A stretch of DNA of 64,000 nt from the NCBI RefSeq assembly GCF_003086295.3, contig NC_092052.1:28433427-28497426 (forward strand), given 5' to 3'. Positions 11,490-22,064 of this stretch are shown piece after piece. Positions within the stretch are counted from its first letter, which is position 1. The number at the start of each line of letters is the position of its first letter. The translations under genes and the position numbers were made by a program. Source of the DNA: Arachis hypogaea (taxonomy: Eukaryota; Streptophyta; Magnoliopsida; Fabales; Fabaceae). The notes beneath the pieces were generated by a model. It was not told the origin of the DNA. It saw only the letters and a program-made list of their open reading frames with translations, and did not search any database.

Positions 11490-11910
11490 ATCCACGTGAA
11501 CGCGTGGAGCACGCGATCGCGTGAATTGGGCGAAAAGGGATGTGACGCGGCCGCGTCGTTGACGCGGTCACATGAATTTGGTAAAAGGTAAGTGACGCGT
11601 ACGCGTGAAGCACGCAAACGTGTCGCTGAAAATTGTGCTAAACGCACAGTTCAAGCGTCGTTTTGGTGCAACTCTTTGTTTCCAAAAGGGGTCCCTAAAA
11701 TCCGCGCGACGCGTACGCGTCACTCACGCTTTCGCTTGGGATGTGCATAATGAAAGTGACGCGTTCGCGTTAGGGATGCGAACGCGTGGGCTAATTTGTG
11801 CTAAAGGCACACCAGCCGCACGATTCTAGCCCAACTTTCTGGACGTTGGATCTTTACGCCGAATTCTATTTGACGCCCACGCGTGGCCTGCGCGCTCGCG
11901 TGGTGTGATT
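11490..11910. repeat. Internal CpG palindrome array of element A
   Basis: Units similar to cacgcgatcgcgt begin near 11493, 11510, 11544, 11561, 11594, 11611, 11708, 11725, 11758, 11775, 11872 and 11889. They come in pairs 17 bp apart, with successive pairs 50-51 bp apart where adjacent. This is the same spacing rule as in the LTR array at 6366-6535. Between pairs the sequence is ordinary AT-richer DNA. Confidence 0.75.
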
Positions 11911-12318
11911 TTTTTTAATGCAATTATGCAGTATGCAATATGCAATGCTAATGTAGATGCTATGAATAATATCCAGGTTCAATGAAAATAAAATAATATA
12001 AAAACAAACAAAACGAAAAAAAAGTGAAAAAAGAACGATCATACCATGGTGGGTTGTCTCCCACCTAGCACTTTTAGTTAAAGTCCTTAAGTTGGACATT
12101 TGATGAGCTTCCTGCTATGGTAGCTTGTGCTTGAATTCATCCAAAAATTTTCACCAGTGCTTGGAATGCCAACAGCCTCCGGGGTCCCAAACTAGGCATG
12201 TAAAGCCCTTGAGTAGCTTCAAATAGATTCTTAGGCTCCCGGGGTGTTGAATGTCAGATTAGATTCCAGGGTCCCAAACTTTGCTGTTATATCCGCCTTT
12301 GTTTCGATCTATATTTTT

Positions 12319-13673
12319 CTAGCCGGGCGGTTTGGAAATTGTGTTCTCACTAAGATGACCAAACGTCTTCCGAGACCCATTCAATTGAAATTGATACCAA
12401 TCCTTGCACTTCAGATGGAAGTGTGGAACCTCATTGAATCTTGCATACCAGCTCTGAGTGTGAACCATTTCCATTTTACTCTTAAAGCCGCAAAGAGCTC
12501 TAAGCTGGCCATCTGTTTCAAGTAAACCATATTCAAGTGGAAAAATAAAGATAAAAGCCAAGAATTTTACCCACTTGAAGTTTGTATTGGGCGGTAATAG
12601 CCTTGGGATAGGTGTTTCCAGTAGTTTTGCAAGCTCTACTCCCTTGTGTTCCTCTGTGAATTCTTCCACTTTGCAATTTTCTTCAGCTTTACCCATGTTT
12701 TGGTCAAAGTCTTCGATATCTTCCTCATCACTCGAGTCATAATTTGGAGGTTGAGAAAAGTCTACCTCTGCATCATCTTCGTATTCACTTGGGGAAGATT
12801 CTTCAATCTCAAAGGATTCACTTGCGGGTGCAAGTTCATTACTGGGAGAACTTGACTTGTGATTATCATTGTCAAGGAAACTTGCCTCTGGGGGTTGTTC
12901 TGTCCAATTCTTCATAAGATTCCTGATTTGGGGGTTGTGCACTGCCCTCCTCAGCATCAGTTGCAAAATTCTTGACGGAGTTCTCTTCGGTTCTCGATTC
13001 TTATGGAGGTTCAGTATCTCCTAAGTCTTCAACTAATTCTTCTTCTTCGATAATTTCAGCTTCTTCCACTTGTTCCAATACAAAGTCATGCTCTGTACTG
13101 TCCAGTGGGGTTTTTAGTATCTCCTTCATGATACGTTCTTCATTAGATTGTCCACATGAAGTCATAAGGGTCCGAACGTCGGGAAGGTAGTCTATTTATC
13201 ACTTGATTCAATTGGTGAAGTGTGGCATGAAATCTTTCAAATGTTTCCTTGAGTTGCTCCCTTGTTTCTTGGGGTGATGGATATGGACATGGTGCATAGG
13301 GAAGTGGTGGTTCTTGGGAGTAATTGGGTTGGAATTGGGATGGATATGGGTTATGGTCATATGGAGGTGAATGGTGGTAGTTGGCTTGTGAGTGTGGTGG
13401 TTCAAAGCTGTGTTGAGGAGGTGGTTCATAGGCGAATGGTGGGGCTCGTCGGTAATTACAAGGGGATCCACCATATCTATCATCTGGGTATGCATTCAGG
13501 AATGGTCGTGGTCCATGGTATCTTAGAGGATGTTGTTGCCAAAAGGGTTGATCAGATCCTCGTGGCTCCGTCTATCTCTGATTGTGCTGACCTTGATGCA
13601 TGTTCTTGTTATAGCTTCCATTCCTTACAACAGCATTAGAACCGAACTCAAAGCGATGGGGGTGAGAACTCAT
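12319..13673 (-). pseudogene. Element A gag-like region, broken
   Basis: The first candidate start is ATG 13673, about 95 bp past the primer site. The product begins MSSHPHRFEFGSN and is rich in Pro, Tyr, His and Gln with repeated 'PPY/PPP' segments, like the Pro-rich N-terminal part of plant non-autonomous gag proteins. Stops and frameshifts follow near 13575 and 13150. A second open stretch (12966-12319) has an acidic segment, then 'FKWVKFLAFIFIFPLEYGLLETDGQLRALCGFKSK', a block I recall from legume non-autonomous retroelements but cannot tie to a named domain. No zinc knuckle or protease was seen. Confidence 0.5.
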
Positions 13674-13767
13674 AACAACTAATAAATTTTAAAAACAAAA
13701 ATAAAAGCAAATAAACAAGCAAAATAAAATATTTACAATAACCAATAATAAGGCACACGTTTGCAAC

Positions 13768-13785
13768 TCCCCGGCAATGGCGCCA
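13768..13785 (-). other. Primer-binding site of element A, tRNA-Asp type
   Basis: The minus strand reads tggcgccattgccgggga, with one mismatch to the complement of the tRNA-Asp 3' end. It lies 4 bp inside the right LTR. It fixes the orientation of the element as right to left. Confidence 0.85.
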
Positions 13786-13789
13786 TTTT

Positions 13790-15107
13790 TGACGAGAAGA
13801 ATTTTGCGTGGTCTAGAAATTCACAGATAAATCCTCGTTGTAAGTATAGTTTCTAAACCAACAAGAGTCATTTCATATAAAAGTTTTGGTTGTCATAAGT
13901 AACAAACCCCTTTAAAATTGATAACCGAAGTATTGAAACCTCGGGTCGTCTTCTCAAGGAATTGCAGGGAGGTGTTCTTATTATTGGTTATGCAAAGGTA
14001 TATTTTGGGGTTTTTAAAAGGTTTGAACAAGGAATTAAATTGCAGGAATTAATAAATCAGTAACTAAGAAAAACTCTTGGCAAGGTATGAAAATTAGAAG
14101 TCTTATCCTAGTTATCCTTATCAATTGTGATGAGAATTGGATTTTAATCCCACTTTAATTAACCCTTGCTCAACAAAGGAGAGTCAAGTGGACTAATTAA
14201 TTTGATCCTCAGGTCCTAGCCAATTCCTAAGAAAGGACTAGAGTTATTGGAATTTAAATCAATTAGCAAAAATAACAATTATCAATCACGATGAGTTTGA
14301 TAACTCAAGAGTCTCCAATTAATCAATTAAAGCCAAGAATATAAAAAGCTAAATAAAAATCATAAATCTGAAATACCTCAATTGCATTAATAAAGGAGAA
14401 TCAATCTAAACATAAAGAGTTCATAAACTAAATTGATAAAATAAATAAAAGGAACATTGAACCTGTGATTGAAGAAGATGAAATCCTAATCCTAATCCTA
14501 ATCCTAAGAGAGAGGAGAGAACCTCTCTCTCTAAAAACTACATCTAAAACCTAAAATTATGTATTATGGATGTATGATGCGTTCTTCTTTGATTCCTCCA
14601 TTCTCTGGCTTATATTCTGTGTTTCTGGATTCAGAATTGGGCCGAAAAAGGGTCCAGAAATCGCTGGGGGCGTTTTCTGCAGATTCCTGTACGTGGCGTC
14701 TGTCACGCGTTCACGTCATCTGGGAGTTTTCCTTGTCACGCGTACGCGTTGGTCACGCATGCGCGTCGATGCCTTTTCGCGCTGGGCACGCGTTCGCGTA
14801 ACTGCTCTTTTCTTCAAAACTCCATTTTTGTGCTTTTCTTCCATTTTTGTATGTTTTCTTTTCATCCCCTAAGCCATTCTTGCCCTATGAAACCTGAAAA
14901 TACTTAACACACAAATCACGGCATCGAATGGTAATAAAAGGGTAATTAAAATTAATATTTTTAAAGCATAGGAAACATGTTTTTCACATATATCATAAAA
15001 TAAGGAAGGAAAAGTAAAACCATGCAATTTACATGATTAAGTGGGTGAAGGGTTGAATAAATCACTTAAATTAAGCACAAAATACATCATAAAATATGGG
15101 TTTATCA
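13790..15107 (-). repeat. 5' LTR of element A (right copy)
   Basis: 1318 bp, 85 bp shorter than the left copy. The difference includes a shorter ATCCTA microsatellite (about 14480-14507) and loss of some CpG-palindrome units. The remaining palindromes start near 14704, 14737, 14754 and 14787, consistent with the 50-bp period. The LTR ends at 15107 and is followed by the TSD gaccc. Confidence 0.9.
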
Positions 15108-15930
15108 GACCCCAGAATGTGAAAAAGCCTTCCAAGACTTCAAGACATTCCTAGGGCAACCATCCATCCTAACCCAACCCAGGGGAGGTGAAGAGCTAAT
15201 CCTATACCTCACCGTAGGAAGTTGGGCAATAGCTTCAGCACTAGTTAGAGAAGACGAAAATGGGCAACAGCCCATCTACTTCATCAGTAAGGCTCTACAA
15301 GGGGCTGAACTAAACTATCAAAAGATAGAAAAGTTCGCCTACGCCCTTATACTCACTTCTCGACGACTTTGGCCATACTTTCAAGCTCACACTATCAGAG
15401 TACGGACCAATCAACCTATAAAAAGTATTTTACAGAAAACAGACTTAGCTGAAAGAATTCTACAATGGGCAATCGAGTTGTCCGAATTTGATCTCAAGTA
15501 TGAAGCTTGGACAACCATCAAGTCCCAATATCTGGTCAAGTTTATTGCAGAATACACCGACACCCCAGACACCCCCACCGGCTGGAACCTCTACGTTGAT
15601 GGTTCATCAAACAAAGCCAGAAGTGGAGCCGGAGTAATCCTAGAAAGTAATCAAGGAACTCAACTTGAGCTCTCCTTAAAGTTTGAGTTTCCCGCCTCAA
15701 ATAACCAAGCCGAGTATGAAGCCCTACTGGCAGGTTTGAAGCTGGCTAGGGAGGTCGGCACTCAAAAGCTTACCATTTTTAGCGACTCACAGGTAGTCAC
15801 CTCCCAAATAGAAGGGAGCTACCAGACTAAGGACCCCACCATGAAGAAATACCTAGACAAGACCAGAGAACAGCTCGAAAACTTCATGGGATATGAGATC
15901 CGACATATACCTCGAGAACAAAATGTCTGA
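15108..15930 (+). pseudogene. Tat element RNase H plus archaeal-type RNase H
   Basis: This continues the RT frame cut at 5434. The first half (15113-15570) is the ordinary RNase H of Ty3-gypsy elements, with 'YFISKALQGAELNYQKIEKFAYA' type text and the connection 'RILQWAIELSEFDLKYE'. The second half (about 15580-15927) is a separate archaeal-type RNase H with acidic ligands in 'LYVDGSS', 'AEYEALLAGL' and 'IFSDSQVV'. The frame ends at a stop at 15928-15930 that sits inside the expected protein, so it is probably a point mutation. Dual RNase H is a defining trait of the Tat lineage. Confidence 0.88.
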
Positions 15931-17298
15931 GCTGGTACACTTTCAAAACTAGCCAGCACCAAATCAGGGGGCAACAATAGAAGCCTCATCTAGGAAACAC
16001 TACAAAATCTGTCAACCTCAGAAGAAAAGAAGGCCTTAAGCATATCAGACTAGGACCAAGGGTGGATGACTCCCATAATTAGTTACCTCAAATCTGAAAC
16101 ACTCCCCACGGATAAAAAGGAGGCAAAAAGGCTAGGACGAGAAGCACAATACTACACCATAGTGCATGACGTCCTATATAGGAGAGGAAGGTCTACACCC
16201 CTCCTAAAATGCGTCCCGACCTCCGCTACAAGGGAAGTTCTTGAGGAAGTCCACAGTGGCATGTGCGGCAACCACCTCGGGTAGCGAGCTCTTTCCAAAA
16301 AGGTACTCCGAGCTGGCTTTTACTGGCCGACCTTGCAAAAGGAAGCAACGAAATTCGTCAAAACATGCCCCCCATGTCAAAAGCACGCCAACTTTCACAT
16401 TGCACCACCCGAAGAACTCATTTGTGTCACTTCACCTTGGCCATTCGCAAAGTGAGGGCTCGATCTCCTCGGACCATTCCCTCAGGGATCAGGACAAGTT
16501 AAGTTCCTTATTATAGGAATAGATTATTTCACAAAATGGATCGAGGCTGAATCTTTAGCCACTGCCACCGCCCAAAGAAGTCGAAAGTTCTTGTATAGAA
16601 ACATTGTCACAAGGTTTGGGGTCCCATACTCTATTACCATAGACAATGGCACTCAGTTCACCGACACAGGCTTCAGAAACCTGGTAGATGATTTGAAAAT
16701 CAAGCACCAGTTCACCTCTGTAGAGCACCCACAAGCCAATGGACAGGCGAAAGCCGCCAACAAAGTCATATTGGTCGGGTTAAAACGAAGACTACAGGAC
16801 ACCAAGGGAGCTTGGGCCGAAGATCTCCTGCAAGTTCTATAGGCCTACCAGACAACACCACACTCCACCACCGGAGAATCACCATTCCGACTTGCCTACA
16901 GAATGGAGGTAATAATTCCCGTGGAAGTAGAAGAAAGATCCCCTAGAGTGACCCTCTACAACGAAGACACCAACTCCCAAGCTCAAAGGGAAGAGCTCGA
17001 CCTAGTTCCAGAAGTTCGAGAAAGAGTTCGGATCAGAGAGGAAGCCCTAAAGCATCGAATGGCTCTAAGGTATAATAGAAAGGTAATCCAGCGAAGCATC
17101 GCCACCAACGATCTCATCTTAATCCGAAATGACATCGGAGCAGGTTGGTCAGGAGAAGGGAAGCTAGTAGCTAACTGAAAAAGGCCATACTGAGTTACAG
17201 AAGTACTAGGAAAAGGCTACTATAAGGTGTCCGACCTCGAAAGGTGAGAGCTACCAAGGTCATGGCATGCCTGTAACCTAAGAAGGTACTGTAGCTAG
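15931..17298 (+). pseudogene. Tat element integrase, catalytic Glu lost
   Basis: A linker with stops is followed by the zinc-binding segment (about 16215-16385: 'EVHSGMCGNH', then 'CPPCQKH'). The core (about 16440-16790) has 'GLDLLGP' (first Asp) and 'TIDNGTQF' (second Asp). In the third position 'NGQAKAANK' has Lys where the catalytic Glu of D,D-35-E is expected (aaa, explicable by one G-to-A change). Stops occur near 16282, 16454, 16840 and 17176. The tail ends 'WHACNLRRYCS' at 17298. Integrase inserts element cDNA into the genome. This copy is inactive on several counts. Confidence 0.85.
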
Positions 17299-18499
17299 AA
17301 AATAGTAAATATCTTAGGTCAAGGCGCACTCTTTTTCCTAAAAAAGGTTTTTTAATGAGGCGCCAGGCCGTGATCTTAAAAACTTTCCAACCTAGAAGGG
17401 TGAGCACTTATATGTACACACTTTTTTATTTATGTTTTATGAAAGTTATCAATTCCCTAAAAATTTTCCTACCAAGACGCATTAATCTAAGCTCATAAAA
17501 TGCAAAAATTCATTACCCGATTACAGAGAGGTCAGCAAGGTGAAGTGATAGAAGCAAATTAATGCAAGAAGTTATAAAAAGTGACCTGACGAGGTCTAAC
17601 TAAAAATGAAATTACTAAAAATAACTTAAGAAGGCCCGACAGAGAAGTCGGACCAATGAAAGGATCCCTAAAAAAGGGGCCAAAGAAAGGTTAAAAAACC
17701 AAGTGCTTAGCTAAAAGGTACAAAGTCTCGAAAAAGACATTACTTAAAAAGCAAAAGTACAAGTCGAAAGAAGGCTAAAAAGTCGTCCAAACAAACTATA
17801 AAGAAAAGGTTCCCCATAGGAACACTACCTAAAAAGTTGATTGGAATACAACTGAAAGCCAAGACAGCAAAGGTATACAGGTCGACATCAAAAAGAGATG
17901 ACCTAAAGAGACAAATACCGAAAAGAGAATAGGTAAAAGTCCAAAAGGTCAAAAAGCCTAAGGGTCGAAGCGCCTAGCCAAAAAGGGTACAAGACTCCTG
18001 AAAGGAGATATTACTCAAAAGGCAAAAGCATAAAAAGTCATCCAAACATACTAAAAAAGTTCCACCTGAGAACACTTCCTAAAAAGTTGTTTGGAATTCG
18101 ACTAAAGAGCTTGGACGACAAGTTGCAAAGACGATACAGTTAAGGTAGCCACCGCAAGGGAAACCAAGGCAAACCCCACCTCAAGGGGTGTCAAACCAAG
18201 GAAACCCAAAGTGCCTATAAAGGTTGAAGAGCAATCCCCTCAAAACAAAGGTCGAAAAACAAATATAAAGCATATCATCACAAGCAGAGTTAATATATCA
18301 TTCAACACAAATTAAAGCATTAAAGACTCAAAGGCTGCCTAAACGGCAGCCCAAGAATTTAAAGGGTTGTTTTTAAAATAAAGTTGCTAGGAAGCAACTA
18401 AATGTTATGGAGTCAGCCACAGAAGCTTACAAAAAAAGTTCAACAAAGTCCACAGGTCGGACTATACCAAATACAAAACAAAGCTATAATAAGGAATCA
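17299..18499. other. Tat element 3' noncoding region with a degenerate duplication
   Basis: A-rich, lysine-codon-like repeats (gtcgg, aaaaag, gaaaag) typical of the long 3' region of Tat elements. A block at about 17718-17860 ('ggtacaaagtctcg' through 'cctaaaaagttg') recurs at about 17987-18110 with divergence, giving a tandem duplication of roughly 269 bp. No ORF is supported. Confidence 0.5.
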
Positions 18500-20358
18500 T
18501 CAAGGATCTAAAGTCGCGTCAGCAGCGGCACCGTTAGGAGAAGGAGGCATGGTCGAGATTGGGGTGGCATTGACAACTCTATATGGCCCGTTCAGAATCT
18601 CCACGTCAGGCTCGGGCTTAGGTAGGACTACCTCGCCAGAAGGAGCTGCAGTAGTGGAAGCTGAGGAAGCCTTAGGTGGTGGCGCAAGAGGGGGACCTTT
18701 ATCTTCATCATCTGGGGCAGGCATGATCTTGCCATCCTCCATCATATTGTCCATACTAAATAAGGAGAGGTCAAGCTCGGGAGCAAGAACACGGACTTGT
18801 TCCTTTAAATTTTCATACATCTCGGTCATACTGCTCACCATATGGCCCTGAAGCTCGACATAATCATCTTGGGCAGATTGAAGCCTTTCCTTAGCTTCCA
18901 ATAGCTCACCATAGGCCCGAGTATTGCTCTCCTTATACTTCTTAGCAGCCTCCTCAGACAGATTAGTAGCTGCCTCCGCCACAGTAGCCCGATCTTTCTC
19001 CTTTTCTACATCAAGCTCCAACTTAGCCACCTTGGCATCCAGCTCGTCTTTCAAAGACTTAATCCTATCATATTCAGACTTAGCATCTTCTATAAAAGCT
19101 CTGGTAGCATGAACCGGAGACTCCTGGATAACTCGGGATAAGGCCACACTAATATTGGCCATCCGAATACTATAGCTCGTTATGAAGTCAAGGTGGTGCA
19201 GGATCAAAATGTCGTCCAGAGGGACTTTTCCATGAGGAGCAATCAATTTTGTGGCAAAAGCCACACCATCAAATTCTTTGTCATTGAGGTTATAAGTCCA
19301 AGGAGTCTTTTGCTTCTTGGGAGAAGGACCAGCAGTAGTAGGAGAGGAGGCAGCACCAGAGGTCGTCTGAGACGGGTCGGACAGAACTGGCCAAACTCTC
19401 GAGGTCAGAATAATCTTCCTCGGACCCTGAGACTCAACCACCGGCTTCTTCGGAGGCAGCTGTGCCGAAGACCCCCTCCCCCGATGTCTTATGTGACAGA
19501 TTTTGGGCCGCCATCGCCTTTTTGGCCTTCTGAAAGGACTTCATAGAATCCGAAGATTTAACCATCTCTGAAAAGAAGACGGGAAAATAATTACACAGTC
19601 GAAAGAGGATAAATTCACAAATAAGAATAGAAAACTATATGTAAAGAAAGAGGTCGGACACTACCTAGCTAGATCAGCATGAATAAGGGAAGGATCTCCT
19701 AAAAACTTCTTAGTATCCAGGTGAGGAGGTTCCCCTCAATGCTCCTCCAAAATACCCACAAAAGCCTGTTCTACCTCATCTAAACTCTCCCAAGAGTATT
19801 TTAGGGCTACAGGATCTTTTGCCACCATAAAGGAAAGGTCGGCTCATCATTCTCATCCAAAAAGAAAGGGCGAATGCCCTCAACAACTCATACTTTAAAA
19901 TAGTAATTTTTAAAGTCGCGAAAATATTCATCAAACATTGAGAAAACTTTCTTCCCCTGGGTAGCTCGAAAAGATATCCAAGAAGTTTTCTTCTTAGCCA
20001 CTCCAGGTTTGGTCAAAACAAACAGGTAAAGAAAAAGAGACTAGGAAGGATGAACACCTAATTCTCGACACAGCAACTGAAAAATCTTTATAAAGGGCCA
20101 AGAGTTCGGATGAAGTTGCAAAGGTGCCACATTACAGTTTCACAAGAGCTCGGTTTTGAAGGCAGTAAAAGGAATGGTAACATTCAGCTGGGAAAAGAAG
20201 TAGTCATAAGCATAAAAGAAAGGTCTCTCTGTCCGTACTAAAGGAGGGAAACTAACTCTTTCCTCAAGGTTGGGCGACACTAATTCATAATTTCTCATCT
20301 TCCCTATACTCACAGACCCTATGAAAGCACCTAATTTTCTCACGGTACTCAGGATCGG
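18500..20358 (-). pseudogene. Antisense PF04195-like gene of the Tat element, 3' part
   Basis: On the minus strand the region 20358-19560 encodes, in shifting frames, text typical of PF04195 ('putative gypsy type transposon'). It includes 'RPFFYAYDYFFSQLNVTIPF' (about 20200) and 'LQLHPNSWPFIKIFQLLCREL' (about 20130-20070), then 'FRATQGKKVFSMFDEYF'-like text. The 3' segment (19441-18500) is a clean 313-codon frame. It has a linker, 'TPWTYNLNDKEFDGVAFATKLIAPHG', and a heptad-like Lys/Glu/Ala coiled coil of about 100 residues, and ends acidic and Pro/Ser/Ala-rich. The gene begins at 35289 and is cut by element B at 20358/20359. Antisense genes downstream of pol are known in Tat-lineage elements such as Grande. 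Function unknown. Confidence 0.75.
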
Positions 20359-22040
20359 TGATGAGCGGATAATTCATACGCTTTTTGGCATTGTTTTTAG
20401 TATGTTTTTAGTATGTTTTAGTTAATTTTTATTATGTTTTTATTATTTTTTAATTAAAAATCACATTTCTAGACTTTACTATGAGTTTGTATGTTTTTCT
20501 GTTATTTCAGGTATTTTCTGGCTGAAATTGAGGGACTTGAGCAAAAATCTGATTCAGAGGCTGAAAAAGAACTGCAGATGCTGTTGGATTCTGACCTCCC
20601 TGCACTCGAAGTGGATTTTCTGGAGCTACAGAAGTCCAATTAGCGCGCTCTTAATTACGTTGAAAAGTAGACATTCTGGGCTTTTCAGAAATATATAATA
20701 GTTCATACTTTGCCTGTAATTTGATGGCCCAAACTGATTCAAAGTCAACCCAAGAATTCTGGTGTTAAAACGCCAGAACTGGCACCAGAATTGGAGTTAA
20801 ACGCCCAAACTGGCACAAAAGCTGGCGTTTAACTCTAGGAAAAGCCTCTACACGAAAATGCTTTAATGCTCAGCCCAAGCACACACCAAGTGGGCCCCGG
20901 AAGTGGATTTCTATATCATTTACTCATTTCTGTAAACCCTAGGCTCCTAGTTCTCTATAAATAGGACCTTTTGCTATTGTATTTTCATCTTGAGATTTCT
21001 AGAGCATCTTTGTATTACTTTGATCTCTTGATCACGTTTTGGGGGCTAGCCTCACGGCCATGCCTAGACTTTGTTCTTATGTATTTTCAACGGTGGAGTT
21101 TCTACACACCATAGATTAAGGTGTGGAGCTCTACTGTTCCTCATGAAGTAATGCAATTACTACTGTTTTCTATTCAATTCATGCTTATTCTTGTTCTAAG
21201 ATATTCATTCGCACCCAAGAACATGATGAATGTGATGATTATGTGACGCTCATCACCATTCTCACCTTATGAACGCGTGCCTGACAAACACTTTCATTCT
21301 ACATGAAAACAAGCTTGAATGCATATCTCTTAGATATCTAATACAGGGGACCGAGTCCGAGATATTAGAGTCTTCGTGGTATAAGTTAGAATCAATTGGC
21401 AGCATTCTTGAGATCCAGAAAGTTTAAACCTTGTCTGTGGTATTCCGAGTAGGATCTGGGATGGGATGACTATGACGAGCTTCAAACTCACGAGTGTTGT
21501 GCGTAGTGACAGACGCAAAAGGATCAATGGATCCTATTCCGACATGAGTGGGAACCGACAGATGATTAGCTGTGCGGTGACAACGCATTTTGGACCATTT
21601 TCACTGAGAGGACGGACGGTAGCCATTGACAACGGTGATCCCCCAACATTTGGCTTGCCATGGAAAGGAGTATGAAGGATTGGATGAAGGCAATGGGAAA
21701 GCAGAAGTTCAGGAGGAACAAAGCATCTTCATACGCTTATCTGGAATTCCTACCAATGAATTACATAAGTATTTCTATCTTATTTTATATTTTATTTATC
21801 TTTTAATTATCAATTCTCCTTAACCATTTGAATCTGCCTGACTGAGATTTACAAGATGACCATAGCTTACTTTAAGCCGACAATCTCCATGGGATCGACC
21901 CTTACTCACGTAAGGTATTACTTGGACGACCCAGTGCACTTGTTGGTTAGTTGCATCGGAGTTGTGAATAAAAGTGAGAATCACAATCGCACATACCATG
22001 TTTTTAGCACCATTATCAGAGATCACAATTCCATTCACCA
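20359..22040 (+). repeat. 5' LTR of element B
   Basis: 1682 bp, TG to CA, nearly identical to the sum of 29254-30458 and 34710-35187. It contains three palindrome units (t of each core near 20765, 20797 and 20828), a TATA box at 20956-20963 and a conserved 'ctcacggccatgcctagac' stretch downstream. ORFs here, for example on the minus strand at 21330-21527, are duplicated in the other LTR and have no domain, so they are not called. Confidence 0.92.
20956..20963 (+). promoter_or_regulatory. LTR TATA box of element B
   Basis: TATAAATA in 'ttctctataaataggacc', conserved exactly in the right LTR at 29852-29859. It lies about 600 bp into the LTR and would define the U3/R boundary roughly 30 bp downstream. 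Confidence 0.65.
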
Positions 22041-22046
22041 AGTTTT

Positions 22047-22064
22047 TGGTGCCGTTGCCGGGGA
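22047..22064 (+). other. Primer-binding site of element B, tRNA-Asp type
   Basis: tggtgccgttgccgggga, with one mismatch (T for C at position 4) to the complement of the tRNA-Asp 3' end. It starts 6 bp after the LTR end. Confidence 0.88.

Larger units (their letters stand above)
5440..15107 (-). mobile_element. Element A: pol-less LTR retrotransposon in Tat pol
   Basis: Terminal repeats at 5440-6842 and 13790-15107 both start tgacgagaag and end in gggttt(t/a)tca. They are flanked by a perfect TSD, gaccc (5435-5439 and 15108-15112). The primer site lies next to the right LTR on the minus strand (13768-13785) and the polypurine tract next to the left LTR, so the element reads right to left. The 6.9-kb interior has a gag-like region, a G/C-rich low-complexity stretch, a CpG-palindrome array and a PF20167-like ORF. 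No protease, RT, RNase H or integrase could be recognised. It must therefore have moved using enzymes from another element, and is probably a non-autonomous Athila-branch derivative. Confidence 0.88.
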
